Position numbers and translations under genes: made by a program. Shown one piece after another: positions 25,028-32,554 of a DNA stretch of 47,518 nucleotides. Position 1 is the first letter of the stretch; each line of letters starts with the position of its first letter. The stretch comes from UBA9619 sp964630665 (GTDB lineage: Bacteria > Pseudomonadota > Gammaproteobacteria > Arenicellales > UBA868), in the NCBI GenBank assembly GCA_964630665.1, contig CAZVVN010000018.1:1-47518 (forward strand), written 5' to 3'. The notes under the pieces are model-generated. The model had not been told where the DNA came from, searched no databases, and was given only the letters and a program-made list of their open reading frames with translations.

Positions 25028-25357
25028 TCAACTCCTGAACTCGGAGACCCGGACCCGCCCGTCGACCATACGGCTGTGCCGCGTTTTGAGTTTCGCTATC
25101 TTTTCCCAGAAAGCGGCACTGAGATCGAGCTCTGCCGCGATAGCCGTACCGATCAGAAGGATCAACAGGTCTGCACATTCTTCGGCCAGCGCACTGCTTG
25201 ATTTGCCTTTTGTGATGCAGGCAGAGATCTCCCCCAGTTCCTCGGCCATCAAGGCGACGCGGTAGGGCAGATCCTCACCGCCTGATTCGCGAAGTCTGTG
25301 TTGGTTGTGGAAAGACTGTACGGCTGCCAGCATATCGGCGTAATGGTTAGGATTCAT
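25028..25357 (-). CDS. MazG-like nucleotide pyrophosphohydrolase
   Basis: 109 residues, all helical. The all-alpha NTP-PPase metal motifs are visible as ALMAEELGEISACITKG (E-E-x2-E) and ALAEECADLLILLIG (E-x3-D). These enzymes hydrolyse (d)NTPs to NMP and pyrophosphate; the substrate cannot be read from sequence. It lies three bases after glyS and eight before gmhB, so it is tightly embedded in the operon. Confidence 0.82.
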   Translation of the reverse strand: MNPNHYADMLAAVQSFHNQHRLRESGGEDLPYRVALMAEELGEISACITKGKSSSALAEECADLLILLIGTAIAAELDLSAAFWEKIAKLKTRHSRMVDGRVRVSEFRS

Positions 25358-25360
25358 GGA

Positions 25361-27478
25361 TCAGTCGGTCGGCTGCAGGTGGGAGATGTCGGCGATCGCC
25401 AGGAAAAGGCTGGCCAGCTGGTTCAACAGAGCCAGCCTGTTGCTGCGTTGATCCGGATTTTCAGCCATCACCATGACATCGTCAAAAAAACGGTCGACGG
25501 GTTCACCCAGTCCTGCCAGTTGCTTAAGGGCACGGGTATAGTCCGATCGTTCGATCAGGGGCCACACGGCAGTCGAGATGCGTACCAGGGCCGCCGCCAG
25601 ATCGCGTTCCGCCTGGTGCTCAAACAGGCTGTCGTTGAACTGTAGTGGCACATCCTGGTCGACTCGCCGCAGTATGTTCCGGATGCGTTTGTTTGCGCCG
25701 GCCAGGCTGGCGGCCACTCGCATTTGCCGGAATCTGGCGACCGCCTTGAGGCGCCGGTCAAAGTCCAGCGGATGGGTAGCACCGGTCTGAGTCACTGCTG
25801 TGATCTCGTCATTGCGAAATCCGGCAGCCAGGTAAAGAGCGCGGTAGCGTTCGACCAGAAAATCGCTCACTCGCTTTGGTGCATCTTGCTCTATCGGGCA
25901 GTCGGTCTGTTGATAGGCGTCAACACTCATGTTGATCAGTGTGGTGATGTCGAGATCTATCCTCTTCTCGATAAGGATGCGGATGATGCCCAATGCTGCC
26001 CGGCGCAACGCATAGGGGTCGCGATCACCACTGGGTTCCTCACCGGCCGAGAACAGTCCGACTAAAGAATCGACCCGGTCGGTCAGGGAAACGATCCTCC
26101 CAAGGCTGGACCCGGGTAGTGAATCGCCGGCCTGGCGCGGCAAGTAGTGTTCCTCAATGGCCCGGCTGACCGCGCGCTTTTCACCGTCATGGTCTGCATA
26201 GTGACGGCCCATGGTGCCTTGCAGGTCTGGAAATTCACCGACCATGTCCGAGACGAGATCGGCCTTGCTCAAACGAGCGGCCCGGCTGGAAAGAGAGGGG
26301 TCCTGGCCAAGGTGACGGGCAAGTTGCCCGGCGAGAATCTCCAGGCGTAAGGTCTTGTCGTACAGGCTGCCGAGCCGGTGATGAAAAGTGACGCTCTTAA
26401 GGTTAGTGACGCGTGATTCGAGGGTCCTGCGCCGGTCCTCATCCCAGAAGAACCGGGCATCCGAGAGCCGCGCCTTGAGAACCCTCTCGTTGCCTTGACG
26501 TACCCTCGCCGGTTGTTTGCTGCGGATGTTGGAGACTGCGATGAAACACGGCAGTAGCGCGCCCTGCTCATCGATCAGGTGGAAATACTTCTGGTGATCG
26601 CGCATCGAGGACACCAGGACCTCGGTGGGCATCTTGACGAATGACACATCGAAGCTGCCCAGCAGGCTGTGCGGCTTTTCCACTAGCCCGGTCACCAGGT
26701 CGAGCAGGCCGGGATCGACCACGGGCACACCCCCGGCCCGGTTTGCCAGTCGCGCGATCTGGCGGCTGATCATGCGGCGTCTGACGCTGAAATCGGCGAT
26801 CACCTGGCCGGCTGATTTCAGGTCGGTCTCGTAGCTCGAGGCACAGGTGATTTTGACAGGGTGCTTGGCCATAAAACGGTGACCCGCACTCAGGTTGCCG
26901 GACGATACGTTCAGAAGTCGGCAGTGAATTGTCTGCTTGCCGTGCAGCACGACCAGCCAGTGCACCGGCCGGACGAACTCGACGTCACTGTCAGCCCAGC
27001 GCATTCTCTTCGCAACGGGCAGTGCGTTTACGGCATTTTCAATACAGCCTGGAACAAGTGCCTTCGCGCTCTGGCCGTGCTGTGAACTGCGGTGGACCAG
27101 CCAGGCGCCTTTTTCGGTCTCAAGCCGCTCCAGCGCCTCGACGCTGACTCCCAAAGATCGGGCGAATCCGCTGGCCGCACTTGTCGGTTCGCCCTGGTCG
27201 TTGAATGCTTTGGCTAGTGCCGGCCCGCGGCGTTCGCTGATCCGGTTGGGTTGCTGGCGCTTAACTCCGGTGATACGCGCGGCCAGCCGACGCGGGGTCG
27301 CGAACCAGTTTATTTTGGGGTTTTCGACCAGCCCCTGGTTGGCGAGCTCCGCTGCCAGGACTGTGCCAAATGTCTCGCCCAGGCGGATCAGAGTCTGGGG
27401 CGGCAGCTCCTCGGTGCCGATCTCGACCAGCAGGTCTGCTCTCGAGCGGTTGTCTTGGTTATCTCGCGTTCTGGACAT
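25361..27478 (-). CDS. glyS: Glycyl-tRNA synthetase beta subunit
   Basis: 705 residues, a little longer than E. coli GlyS (689). It opens with LLVEIGTEELPPQTL, contains FATPRRLAARI, GRIVSLTDRVDSLVGLF, DPYALRRAALGIIRI and the C-terminal anticodon-binding region ending FFDDVMVMAENPDQRSNRLALLNQL. The beta chain recognises tRNA in the alpha2beta2 enzyme. Its ATG shares one base with the glyQ TGA, which fits equal synthesis of the two chains. Confidence 0.97.
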   Translation of the reverse strand: MSRTRDNQDNRSRADLLVEIGTEELPPQTLIRLGETFGTVLAAELANQGLVENPKINWFATPRRLAARITGVKRQQPNRISERRGPALAKAFNDQGEPTSAASGFARSLGVSVEALERLETEKGAWLVHRSSQHGQSAKALVPGCIENAVNALPVAKRMRWADSDVEFVRPVHWLVVLHGKQTIHCRLLNVSSGNLSAGHRFMAKHPVKITCASSYETDLKSAGQVIADFSVRRRMISRQIARLANRAGGVPVVDPGLLDLVTGLVEKPHSLLGSFDVSFVKMPTEVLVSSMRDHQKYFHLIDEQGALLPCFIAVSNIRSKQPARVRQGNERVLKARLSDARFFWDEDRRRTLESRVTNLKSVTFHHRLGSLYDKTLRLEILAGQLARHLGQDPSLSSRAARLSKADLVSDMVGEFPDLQGTMGRHYADHDGEKRAVSRAIEEHYLPRQAGDSLPGSSLGRIVSLTDRVDSLVGLFSAGEEPSGDRDPYALRRAALGIIRILIEKRIDLDITTLINMSVDAYQQTDCPIEQDAPKRVSDFLVERYRALYLAAGFRNDEITAVTQTGATHPLDFDRRLKAVARFRQMRVAASLAGANKRIRNILRRVDQDVPLQFNDSLFEHQAERDLAAALVRISTAVWPLIERSDYTRALKQLAGLGEPVDRFFDDVMVMAENPDQRSNRLALLNQLASLFLAIADISHLQPTD

Positions 27479-28350
27479 CAGCGTTCCTGACAGCGGGGAA
27501 AGCCCAGCTGTTCACGGCTTAGGTAGTAACCTTCGGCGACGCCTCGGGCCAGTGCCCGGACCCGACCTATATACCGGGCGCGCTCCGTCACCCCTATGGC
27601 GTGACGCGCATCGAGCAGGTTGAAAGTGTGAGAAGCCTTAAGAACCTGTTCATAGGCCGGTAGCGGCAAAGCCGCTTCGAGCAGCCGTTTACAGGCGGAC
27701 TCACAGGCATTGAAATGGTGTAGAAGCGCCTCCACGTCTGCGTGTTCGAAATTGTAAGCTGACTGTTCGATCTCATTTTGCCGATAGAGGTCGCCGTAAC
27801 TGAAGTCGGAGTTCCAGCACAGGTCGAATATGTCGTCCTTGCCCTGCAGGTAGAGTGCGACCCGTTCCAAGCCGTAAGTGATCTCGCCGGTAACAGGTCG
27901 GCAGTCCAGACCACCGACCTGTTGGAAATAAGTGAACTGGGAGACCTCCATGCCGTTCAGCCAGACCTCCCATCCTAGGCCCCAGGCGCCTAACGTCGGC
28001 GATTCCCAGTCGTCCTCCACAAAACGCACGTCGTCACGGAGAAAGTCGATGCCGAGCGTTTCCAGTGAACCCAGGTAGCGCTCTTGAAAGTCTGTCGGGG
28101 ACGGTTTGAGCACGACTTGAAACTGAAAGTAGTGCTGCAGACGGTTGGGGTTCTCGCCGTAGCGCCCGTCAGTTGGGCGACGCGACGGTTGAACATAAGC
28201 TGCACGCAGTGGTTCAGGCCCAACTGCAGCGAGGAAAGTCGCAGTGTGAAATGTACCGGCGCCGACCTCGAGGTCGTAAGGCTGCATGATGAGACAACCT
28301 TGTTCGGCCCAGTACGCCTGGAGGTGCTGGATGAGATCCTGAAAATGCAA
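27478..28350 (-). CDS. glyQ: Glycyl-tRNA synthetase alpha subunit
   Basis: 290 residues from a TTG at 28350, which begins LHFQDLIQHLQAYWAEQGC at the same place as relatives' TFQDLILALQ. The frame is open further upstream but that part has no homology and would cross the promoter. Signature segments are YVQPSRRPTDGRYGENPNRLQHYFQFQV and GWEVWLNGMEVSQFTYFQQVGG. It carries the aminoacylation site of bacterial-type glycyl-tRNA synthetase. First gene of the glyQ-glyS-mazG-gmhB-plsC set. Confidence 0.94.
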   Translation of the reverse strand: MHFQDLIQHLQAYWAEQGCLIMQPYDLEVGAGTFHTATFLAAVGPEPLRAAYVQPSRRPTDGRYGENPNRLQHYFQFQVVLKPSPTDFQERYLGSLETLGIDFLRDDVRFVEDDWESPTLGAWGLGWEVWLNGMEVSQFTYFQQVGGLDCRPVTGEITYGLERVALYLQGKDDIFDLCWNSDFSYGDLYRQNEIEQSAYNFEHADVEALLHHFNACESACKRLLEAALPLPAYEQVLKASHTFNLLDARHAIGVTERARYIGRVRALARGVAEGYYLSREQLGFPRCQER

Positions 28351-28389
28351 CGGACAGGCCCCCCCGGCAGGCGCTGTGATACCGACCGG

Positions 28390-28418
28390 ATTATACCGGC
28401 AGAGTCCGGTACTGTCGT
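28390..28418 (-). promoter_or_regulatory. glyQ promoter with an inverted repeat filling its spacer
   Basis: Read on the minus strand: ACGACA (28418-28413), a 17-bp spacer, and a perfect TATAAT (28395-28390); transcription would start about 33 nt before the glyQ TTG. The perfect inverted repeat TACCGG-N6-CCGGTA (28394-28411) occupies almost exactly the spacer, and a second, TACCAG-CA-CTGGTA (28418-28431), begins at the -35. These could be operators for a dimeric regulator. No regulator gene is next to it. Confidence 0.6.
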
Positions 28419-28506
28419 ACCAGCACTGGTAGACTGCCGGCCGCGGTCGTCTGTCAGGCACCGCGAGCGAGTAGGTAAAATCAAGCCTGTTTGCGGGAAA
28501 CAATCA

Positions 28507-29559
28507 ATGTCAGAACCCAACCAGTGCCAAGCCAGAGCGGTTGCCCTGATCTCTGGTGGACTCGATTCGATGCTGGCCGCCCGAGTCATCTCAGACCAGG
28601 GGATTCACGTTGAGGGCCTGAATTTCTTTACCGGGTTCTGCGTCGAGGGGCACACTCACGCGATCCGCAACCGCGACCGAAAACGGGTCAAACGCAACAA
28701 TGCCCTGTGGGTTGCCGAGCAACTTGGGATCAAACTCCACATCATCGATGTGATAGAAGAGTACAAGGAAGTCGTCATCAATCCGAAGCACGGTTATGGC
28801 GCGAACGTGAATCCGTGCCTGGACTGTAAATCGTTCATGGTCGGGAAAGCCCGAGAGTGGATGACGGCGCATGATTTCGATTTCATCATCACTGGTGAAG
28901 TGGTGGGTCAGCGTCCCATGTCTCAACGCCGGTCGACATTTCCAGTGGTACAGCGCGAATCAGGTGCCGGTGATCTATTGCTGAGACCGTTGTGTGCAAA
29001 GCGTCAGCCCCCCACCCTGCCGGAGCGCCAGGGCTGGGTCGACCGGGAAGCGTTGTTTGATTTCAGCGGCCGCAGCCGCAGGCCACAGATGGCACTGGCG
29101 GCAACTCTGGGTATTGAGGAATATGCTCAACCCGCCGGCGGTTGCTGTTTTCTGACCGATTCGGCCTATTCGCGCAAGCTACGCGACCTGTGGCAATCCA
29201 GGGGTGACAAGCACTATGAACTCGATGACATCATGTTGCTCAAGGTGGGGCGCCATATCCGGCCCAGGCCCCACTTCAAATTGATCATTGCGAGGGACAG
29301 TGGCGAGACGCATTACCTGCAAGGCTATCGCCGCAGATTCAACCATCTGACGATGACCAGTCACAACGGCCCGCTGACCCTGCTGGAGGGCGAGGTTACA
29401 GCGGCTGACGTTGAACTTGCTGCCCGGATCGCCGCCCGTTTCGGGCAGGGGCGTGACGCCGAGTGCGTGGTATTTGATGCACTCATCGATGGCCAAAACA
29501 GCGAACTGTCCGTTCAGCCGTTTGCGCCGGAGAACGTTCAACCGGAGTGGTATCTGTGA
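28507..29559 (+). CDS. PP-loop tRNA-thiolation-like protein with C-terminal NFACT-R (DUF814) domain
   Basis: 350 residues from ATG 28507. A PP-loop ATPase motif SGGLDS lies at 16-21, as in MnmA and ThiI. NPCLDCK (Cys104, Cys107) and GGCC (Cys213-214) give cysteines that could form a persulfide, disulfide or Fe-S site. The conserved GQRPMSQR at 134-141 is also ThiI/MnmA-like. From about 240 a DUF814/NFACT-R-type domain follows (LLKVGRHIRPRPHFKLIIARD). The likely activity is tRNA uridine thiolation, but position and substrate are unknown. The gene overlaps a TusA-like sulfur carrier by four bases, supporting a sulfur-transfer role. Classical mnmA or thiI is not in the window. Confidence 0.75.
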   Translation: MSEPNQCQARAVALISGGLDSMLAARVISDQGIHVEGLNFFTGFCVEGHTHAIRNRDRKRVKRNNALWVAEQLGIKLHIIDVIEEYKEVVINPKHGYGANVNPCLDCKSFMVGKAREWMTAHDFDFIITGEVVGQRPMSQRRSTFPVVQRESGAGDLLLRPLCAKRQPPTLPERQGWVDREALFDFSGRSRRPQMALAATLGIEEYAQPAGGCCFLTDSAYSRKLRDLWQSRGDKHYELDDIMLLKVGRHIRPRPHFKLIIARDSGETHYLQGYRRRFNHLTMTSHNGPLTLLEGEVTAADVELAARIAARFGQGRDAECVVFDALIDGQNSELSVQPFAPENVQPEWYL

Positions 29560-29786
29560 GCCACCAGGTCCTGGATGCCCGCCATCTGCTATGCCCGCTG
29601 CCGGTGATCCGCGCCCAGGACCGGGTCAAACAGCTGCAGCCAGGCGACATCCTCGAGGTGCGTTGTACCGATCCCGGGGCTCTGAACGATATACCCGCCT
29701 GGTGTCGGATCAACGGGCACGACGTGCTGCAGGCCGGCGAGCAGGCCGAAGAGGTGGTGGTTACGCTGCGAGTCGGCGAATCCTGA
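29556..29786 (+). CDS. TusA-family sulfur carrier protein
   Basis: 76 residues from a GTG at 29556 that overlaps the upstream TGA (GTGA). The TusA/SirA signature is clear: VLDARHLLCPLPVIRAQDRV, with the CPxP cysteine near residue 14 that carries persulfide, and a beta-alpha-beta body (GDILEVRCTDPGALNDIPAWC). TusA relays sulfur from IscS toward 2-thiouridine synthesis and other acceptors. Overlap with the PP-loop gene suggests a dedicated donor for that enzyme. Confidence 0.88.
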   Translation: MSHQVLDARHLLCPLPVIRAQDRVKQLQPGDILEVRCTDPGALNDIPAWCRINGHDVLQAGEQAEEVVVTLRVGES

Positions 29787-29846
29787 CGCCGTAAATGTCC
29801 GACATTGGCAGAAGTCGCACAAGTGTAGGGCGTAGTCAGAGAGAAA

Positions 29847-29863
29847 TGCACTATAATAGTGCA
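29847..29863. promoter_or_regulatory. NtrC-binding palindrome upstream of glnA
   Basis: TGCACTATAATAGTGCA is a perfect palindrome of the NtrC type (GCAC-N7-GTGC), 29 bp upstream of the sigma-54 -24 element. A TATAAT hexamer (29852-29857) lies inside it, so NtrC bound here could activate the sigma-54 promoter and block a sigma-70 promoter, as at E. coli glnAp1/p2. The dual role is inference. Confidence 0.8.
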
Positions 29864-29891
29864 TAGAGCTGGTAAATTCCCGTCATTTACC

Positions 29892-29907
29892 TGGCACGCC
29901 AATTGCT
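29892..29907 (+). promoter_or_regulatory. Sigma-54 promoter of glnA
   Basis: TGGCAC-GCCAA-TTGCT is a full match to the -24/-12 consensus TGGCAC-N5-TTGCW. Transcription would start near 29918, giving a leader of about 80 nt. It sits between an NtrC palindrome and glnA, in a locus that also encodes NtrB and NtrC, so nitrogen-limitation control of glnA is well supported. Confidence 0.92.
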
Positions 29908-29999
29908 TCTGGTAGTAAGGCGCAGTCGCGCTATCCAGACGAGACCCGGGCCATGAGGCCCGGTCAGTGTATCCACCAACCCATATGAGGTAAGCAACG

Positions 30000-31409
30000 A
30001 TGTCAGCGGCCGATGCCCTGAAGATGATTCAGGAAAACAAAGTGAAGTTTGTTGATTTTCGATTCACCGATACCCGAGGCAAGGAGCAGCACGTGTCTGT
30101 ACCGGCCGACGTTGTCCAAGAGGACACATTTGAGGAGGGTAAGATGTTTGATGGCTCCTCGATTGCCGGCTGGAAGGGCATCAACGAGTCAGACATGATC
30201 CTCATGCCGGATCCGGATACAGCGGTGGTCGACCCGTTCATGCAGGACACCACTGTTCTGCTGCGCTGTGACGTGATTGAACCGACCACTATGCAAGGTT
30301 ACGAACGCGACCCGCGGTCGATCGCCAAACGGGGCGAGGCCTATCTGAAGTCCACCGGCATCGGTGACGCTGCTTTTTTCGGACCGGAGGCGGAGTTTTT
30401 CATTTTCGACTCGGTCCGCTGGACCAACGAGATGAGTGAAGCGTCCTACCACCTCGAGTCAGTGGAGGCGGCCTGGAGCTCCGGCAAGGAATACGAGGAC
30501 GGCAACATCGGTCATCGTCCCGGGGTCAAGGGGGGTTACTTTCCCGTGCCACCGGTCGATTCCCTGCAGGATGTCCGCTCGGCAATGTGCCTGGCAATGG
30601 CTGATATGGGCCTGGATGTCGAGGTGCATCATCACGAGGTCGGCACGGCCGGACAGGGTGAGATCGGCACGCGTTTCGATACCCTGGTCGCCAAGGCCGA
30701 CCAGCTACAGATCTACAAGTATTGCGTCCACAACGTGGCTCACGCGCACGGCCTCACGGCAACCTTCATGCCCAAGCCGCTGGTCGGTGACAACGGTTCG
30801 GGCATGCACGTACACCAGTCGGTTTTCAAGAACGGCGACAACATGTTTGCCGGTGACGAGTACGGTGGCCTGAGTGAGAGCGCACTGTATTACATCGGCG
30901 GTATCTTCAAGCATGCTCGGTCATTGAACGCCTTTACCAACGCCAGCACCAACAGCTACAAACGGCTGGTTCCAGGTTTTGAAGCGCCCGTGATGCTGGC
31001 TTATTCGGCCAGGAACCGTTCGGCCTCCTGCCGCATTCCCTACGATTCCAATCCGAAGAGCCGTCGGGTGGAAGTGCGCTTCCCGGACGCGACGGCCAAT
31101 CCTTACCTGGCCTTCACTGCCATGATGATGGCTGGTCTGGACGGCATCCAGAACAAGCTTCATCCCGGCGAGTCGCTGGATAAGGATCTTTACGACCTGC
31201 CGCCGGAGGAGGAAAAGGGAATTGCGACCGTAGCCCATTCGCTGGATGTGGCGCTGGAGGCGCTGGATACAGACCGGGAGTACCTGAAAGCCGGTGGCGT
31301 GATGACCAACGATATGATCGATGCTTACATCGAACTCAAGTCCGAAGAGGTCCAGCGCCTCCTGCAGGCGACCCACCCGGTCGAGTTCGATATGTACTAC
31401 AGCGTCTGA
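30000..31409 (+). CDS. glnA: Glutamine synthetase, type I
   Basis: 469 residues, family length. It opens MSAADALKMIQENKVKFVDFRFTDTRG and has MFDGSSIAGWKGINESDM, FGPEAEFFIFD, the metal/ATP-site segment GSGMHVHQSVFKNG, and RNRSASCRIPY. The adenylylation tyrosine lies in DLYDLPPEE near residue 399, so control by GlnE is expected. The enzyme makes glutamine from glutamate and ammonia. TGAGG lies just upstream of the ATG as ribosome site. Confidence 0.98.
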   Translation: MSAADALKMIQENKVKFVDFRFTDTRGKEQHVSVPADVVQEDTFEEGKMFDGSSIAGWKGINESDMILMPDPDTAVVDPFMQDTTVLLRCDVIEPTTMQGYERDPRSIAKRGEAYLKSTGIGDAAFFGPEAEFFIFDSVRWTNEMSEASYHLESVEAAWSSGKEYEDGNIGHRPGVKGGYFPVPPVDSLQDVRSAMCLAMADMGLDVEVHHHEVGTAGQGEIGTRFDTLVAKADQLQIYKYCVHNVAHAHGLTATFMPKPLVGDNGSGMHVHQSVFKNGDNMFAGDEYGGLSESALYYIGGIFKHARSLNAFTNASTNSYKRLVPGFEAPVMLAYSARNRSASCRIPYDSNPKSRRVEVRFPDATANPYLAFTAMMMAGLDGIQNKLHPGESLDKDLYDLPPEEEKGIATVAHSLDVALEALDTDREYLKAGGVMTNDMIDAYIELKSEEVQRLLQATHPVEFDMYYSV

Positions 31410-31424
31410 CACCAAGAACCAAAC

Positions 31425-31446
31425 GCATCCCGGACGACCGGGGTGC
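31425..31446 (+). terminator. Strong hairpin between glnA and ntrB
   Basis: GCATCCCGG-ACGA-CCGGGGTGC folds into a nine-pair stem (one G-U) with a four-base loop, 15 nt after the glnA stop. There is no U-tract after it, so it is not a classical intrinsic terminator. It may instead stabilise the glnA mRNA end or reduce read-through into ntrBC, which need far lower levels. Confidence 0.45.
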
Positions 31447-31465
31447 ACCGGGTTCTGGAGTAAAA

Positions 31466-31482
31466 TGCACCAAACTGGTGCA
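31466..31482. promoter_or_regulatory. NtrC-binding palindrome upstream of ntrB
   Basis: TGCACCAAACTGGTGCA is a full match to the NtrC consensus TGCACCA-N3-TGGTGCA. It ends 13 bp before the ntrB ATG. In enterics an NtrC site in this place represses the weak glnL promoter, giving autogenous control; the same arrangement is likely here. TGG/TTGC-type -24/-12 elements were not found, so it is not a second sigma-54 promoter. Confidence 0.85.
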
Positions 31483-31495
31483 TTGTGGTCTTTCC

Positions 31496-32554
31496 ATGGC
31501 AAACCCGCTCTCCAATCAGATTCTTGACGAACTAACCACCGCGGTGTTGCTGGTCGACGATGGCCGCAAGGTGGTGTACGTCAATGTGGCAGCGCAGGTA
31601 TTGCTGGATATCAGTGCGCAGCGTGCAGCAGGTCGCCTGGCTGACGAGTTGCTGGGAATCAGTGCACCGTTGCAGGCGGCACTGGCCGATTCTGTAGAGG
31701 GGCGTTCGACGACCTTCAGAGAGATTGAATTAAAGCGTCCGGCCACCGCCAGTACATTGGTGGTCGACTTGACCGTTGCACCTTTCGTGGGCACTGACCA
31801 GCAGAATCATGCGCTGGTCGAACTGACCCGGGTCGATCAGCTGACGCGGTTGGCTCAGGAGGCACAGTTGCATGATCGACACAGTGCCTCGAACGCCTTG
31901 ATAAGCCGTCTTGGCCACGAGATCAAGAACCCCCTGGGTGGTCTGCGCGGTGCGGCACAACTGTTGCATGGAGAACTTCCGGGTCGTGAGCTCAAGGAGT
32001 ACACCAGAATCATCATCCACGAAGCAGACCGGTTGAGTGCCCTGGTCGACCGGATGACGGGACCGTTCAGGCCTCTGTTGAAAACCAGGTTCAACTTGCA
32101 TGCGGTGTTGGAACACGTCCGAAAACTGACCCTCGCCGAGGTCCAGGAAGGGCTGACGTTCCACCGCGACTACGATCCCAGCATACCCGACATTACGGGT
32201 GACCGGGAACAGCTGGTCCAGGCCGTACTCAACATCGTTCGCAACGCTGTGCAGGCTATTGATGGTGTGGGGAGAATCACGCTGGTCACGCGCATCCGTC
32301 GACAGTTCACACTTGGTAGCCGCCGCCACCGTCACGTGCTGGAGGCCACAATCAATGATGACGGCCCGGGAATCCCCCCCGCTATCCTGGAGGACGTCTT
32401 TTCTCCGATGGTTTCGGGTCGACCCGGTGGAACGGGCCTTGGGCTTACCATCGCCCAGGAGATTCTGTCCCGCCATGGTGGCGCTATTGAATGTGTCAGC
32501 CAACCGGGGGATACCCGATTCATACTGTACCTGCCGGTGGAGGACTCGGCGTGA
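31496..32554 (+). CDS. glnL: Nitrogen-regulation sensor kinase NtrB
   Basis: 352 residues from ATG 31496; an upstream in-frame start at 31478 lies inside the NtrC box and is rejected. A PAS-like N-terminus (QILDELTTAVLLVDDGRKVVYVN) is followed by the phospho-acceptor HEIKNPLGGLRGAAQLL, N-box NIVRNAVQAI, DDGPGIP, and GGTGLGLTIAQEILSRHGG. No membrane segment, as expected for cytosolic NtrB, which phosphorylates NtrC and acts as its phosphatase with PII. The stop overlaps the GTG of ntrC. Confidence 0.96.
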   Translation: MANPLSNQILDELTTAVLLVDDGRKVVYVNVAAQVLLDISAQRAAGRLADELLGISAPLQAALADSVEGRSTTFREIELKRPATASTLVVDLTVAPFVGTDQQNHALVELTRVDQLTRLAQEAQLHDRHSASNALISRLGHEIKNPLGGLRGAAQLLHGELPGRELKEYTRIIIHEADRLSALVDRMTGPFRPLLKTRFNLHAVLEHVRKLTLAEVQEGLTFHRDYDPSIPDITGDREQLVQAVLNIVRNAVQAIDGVGRITLVTRIRRQFTLGSRRHRHVLEATINDDGPGIPPAILEDVFSPMVSGRPGGTGLGLTIAQEILSRHGGAIECVSQPGDTRFILYLPVEDSA

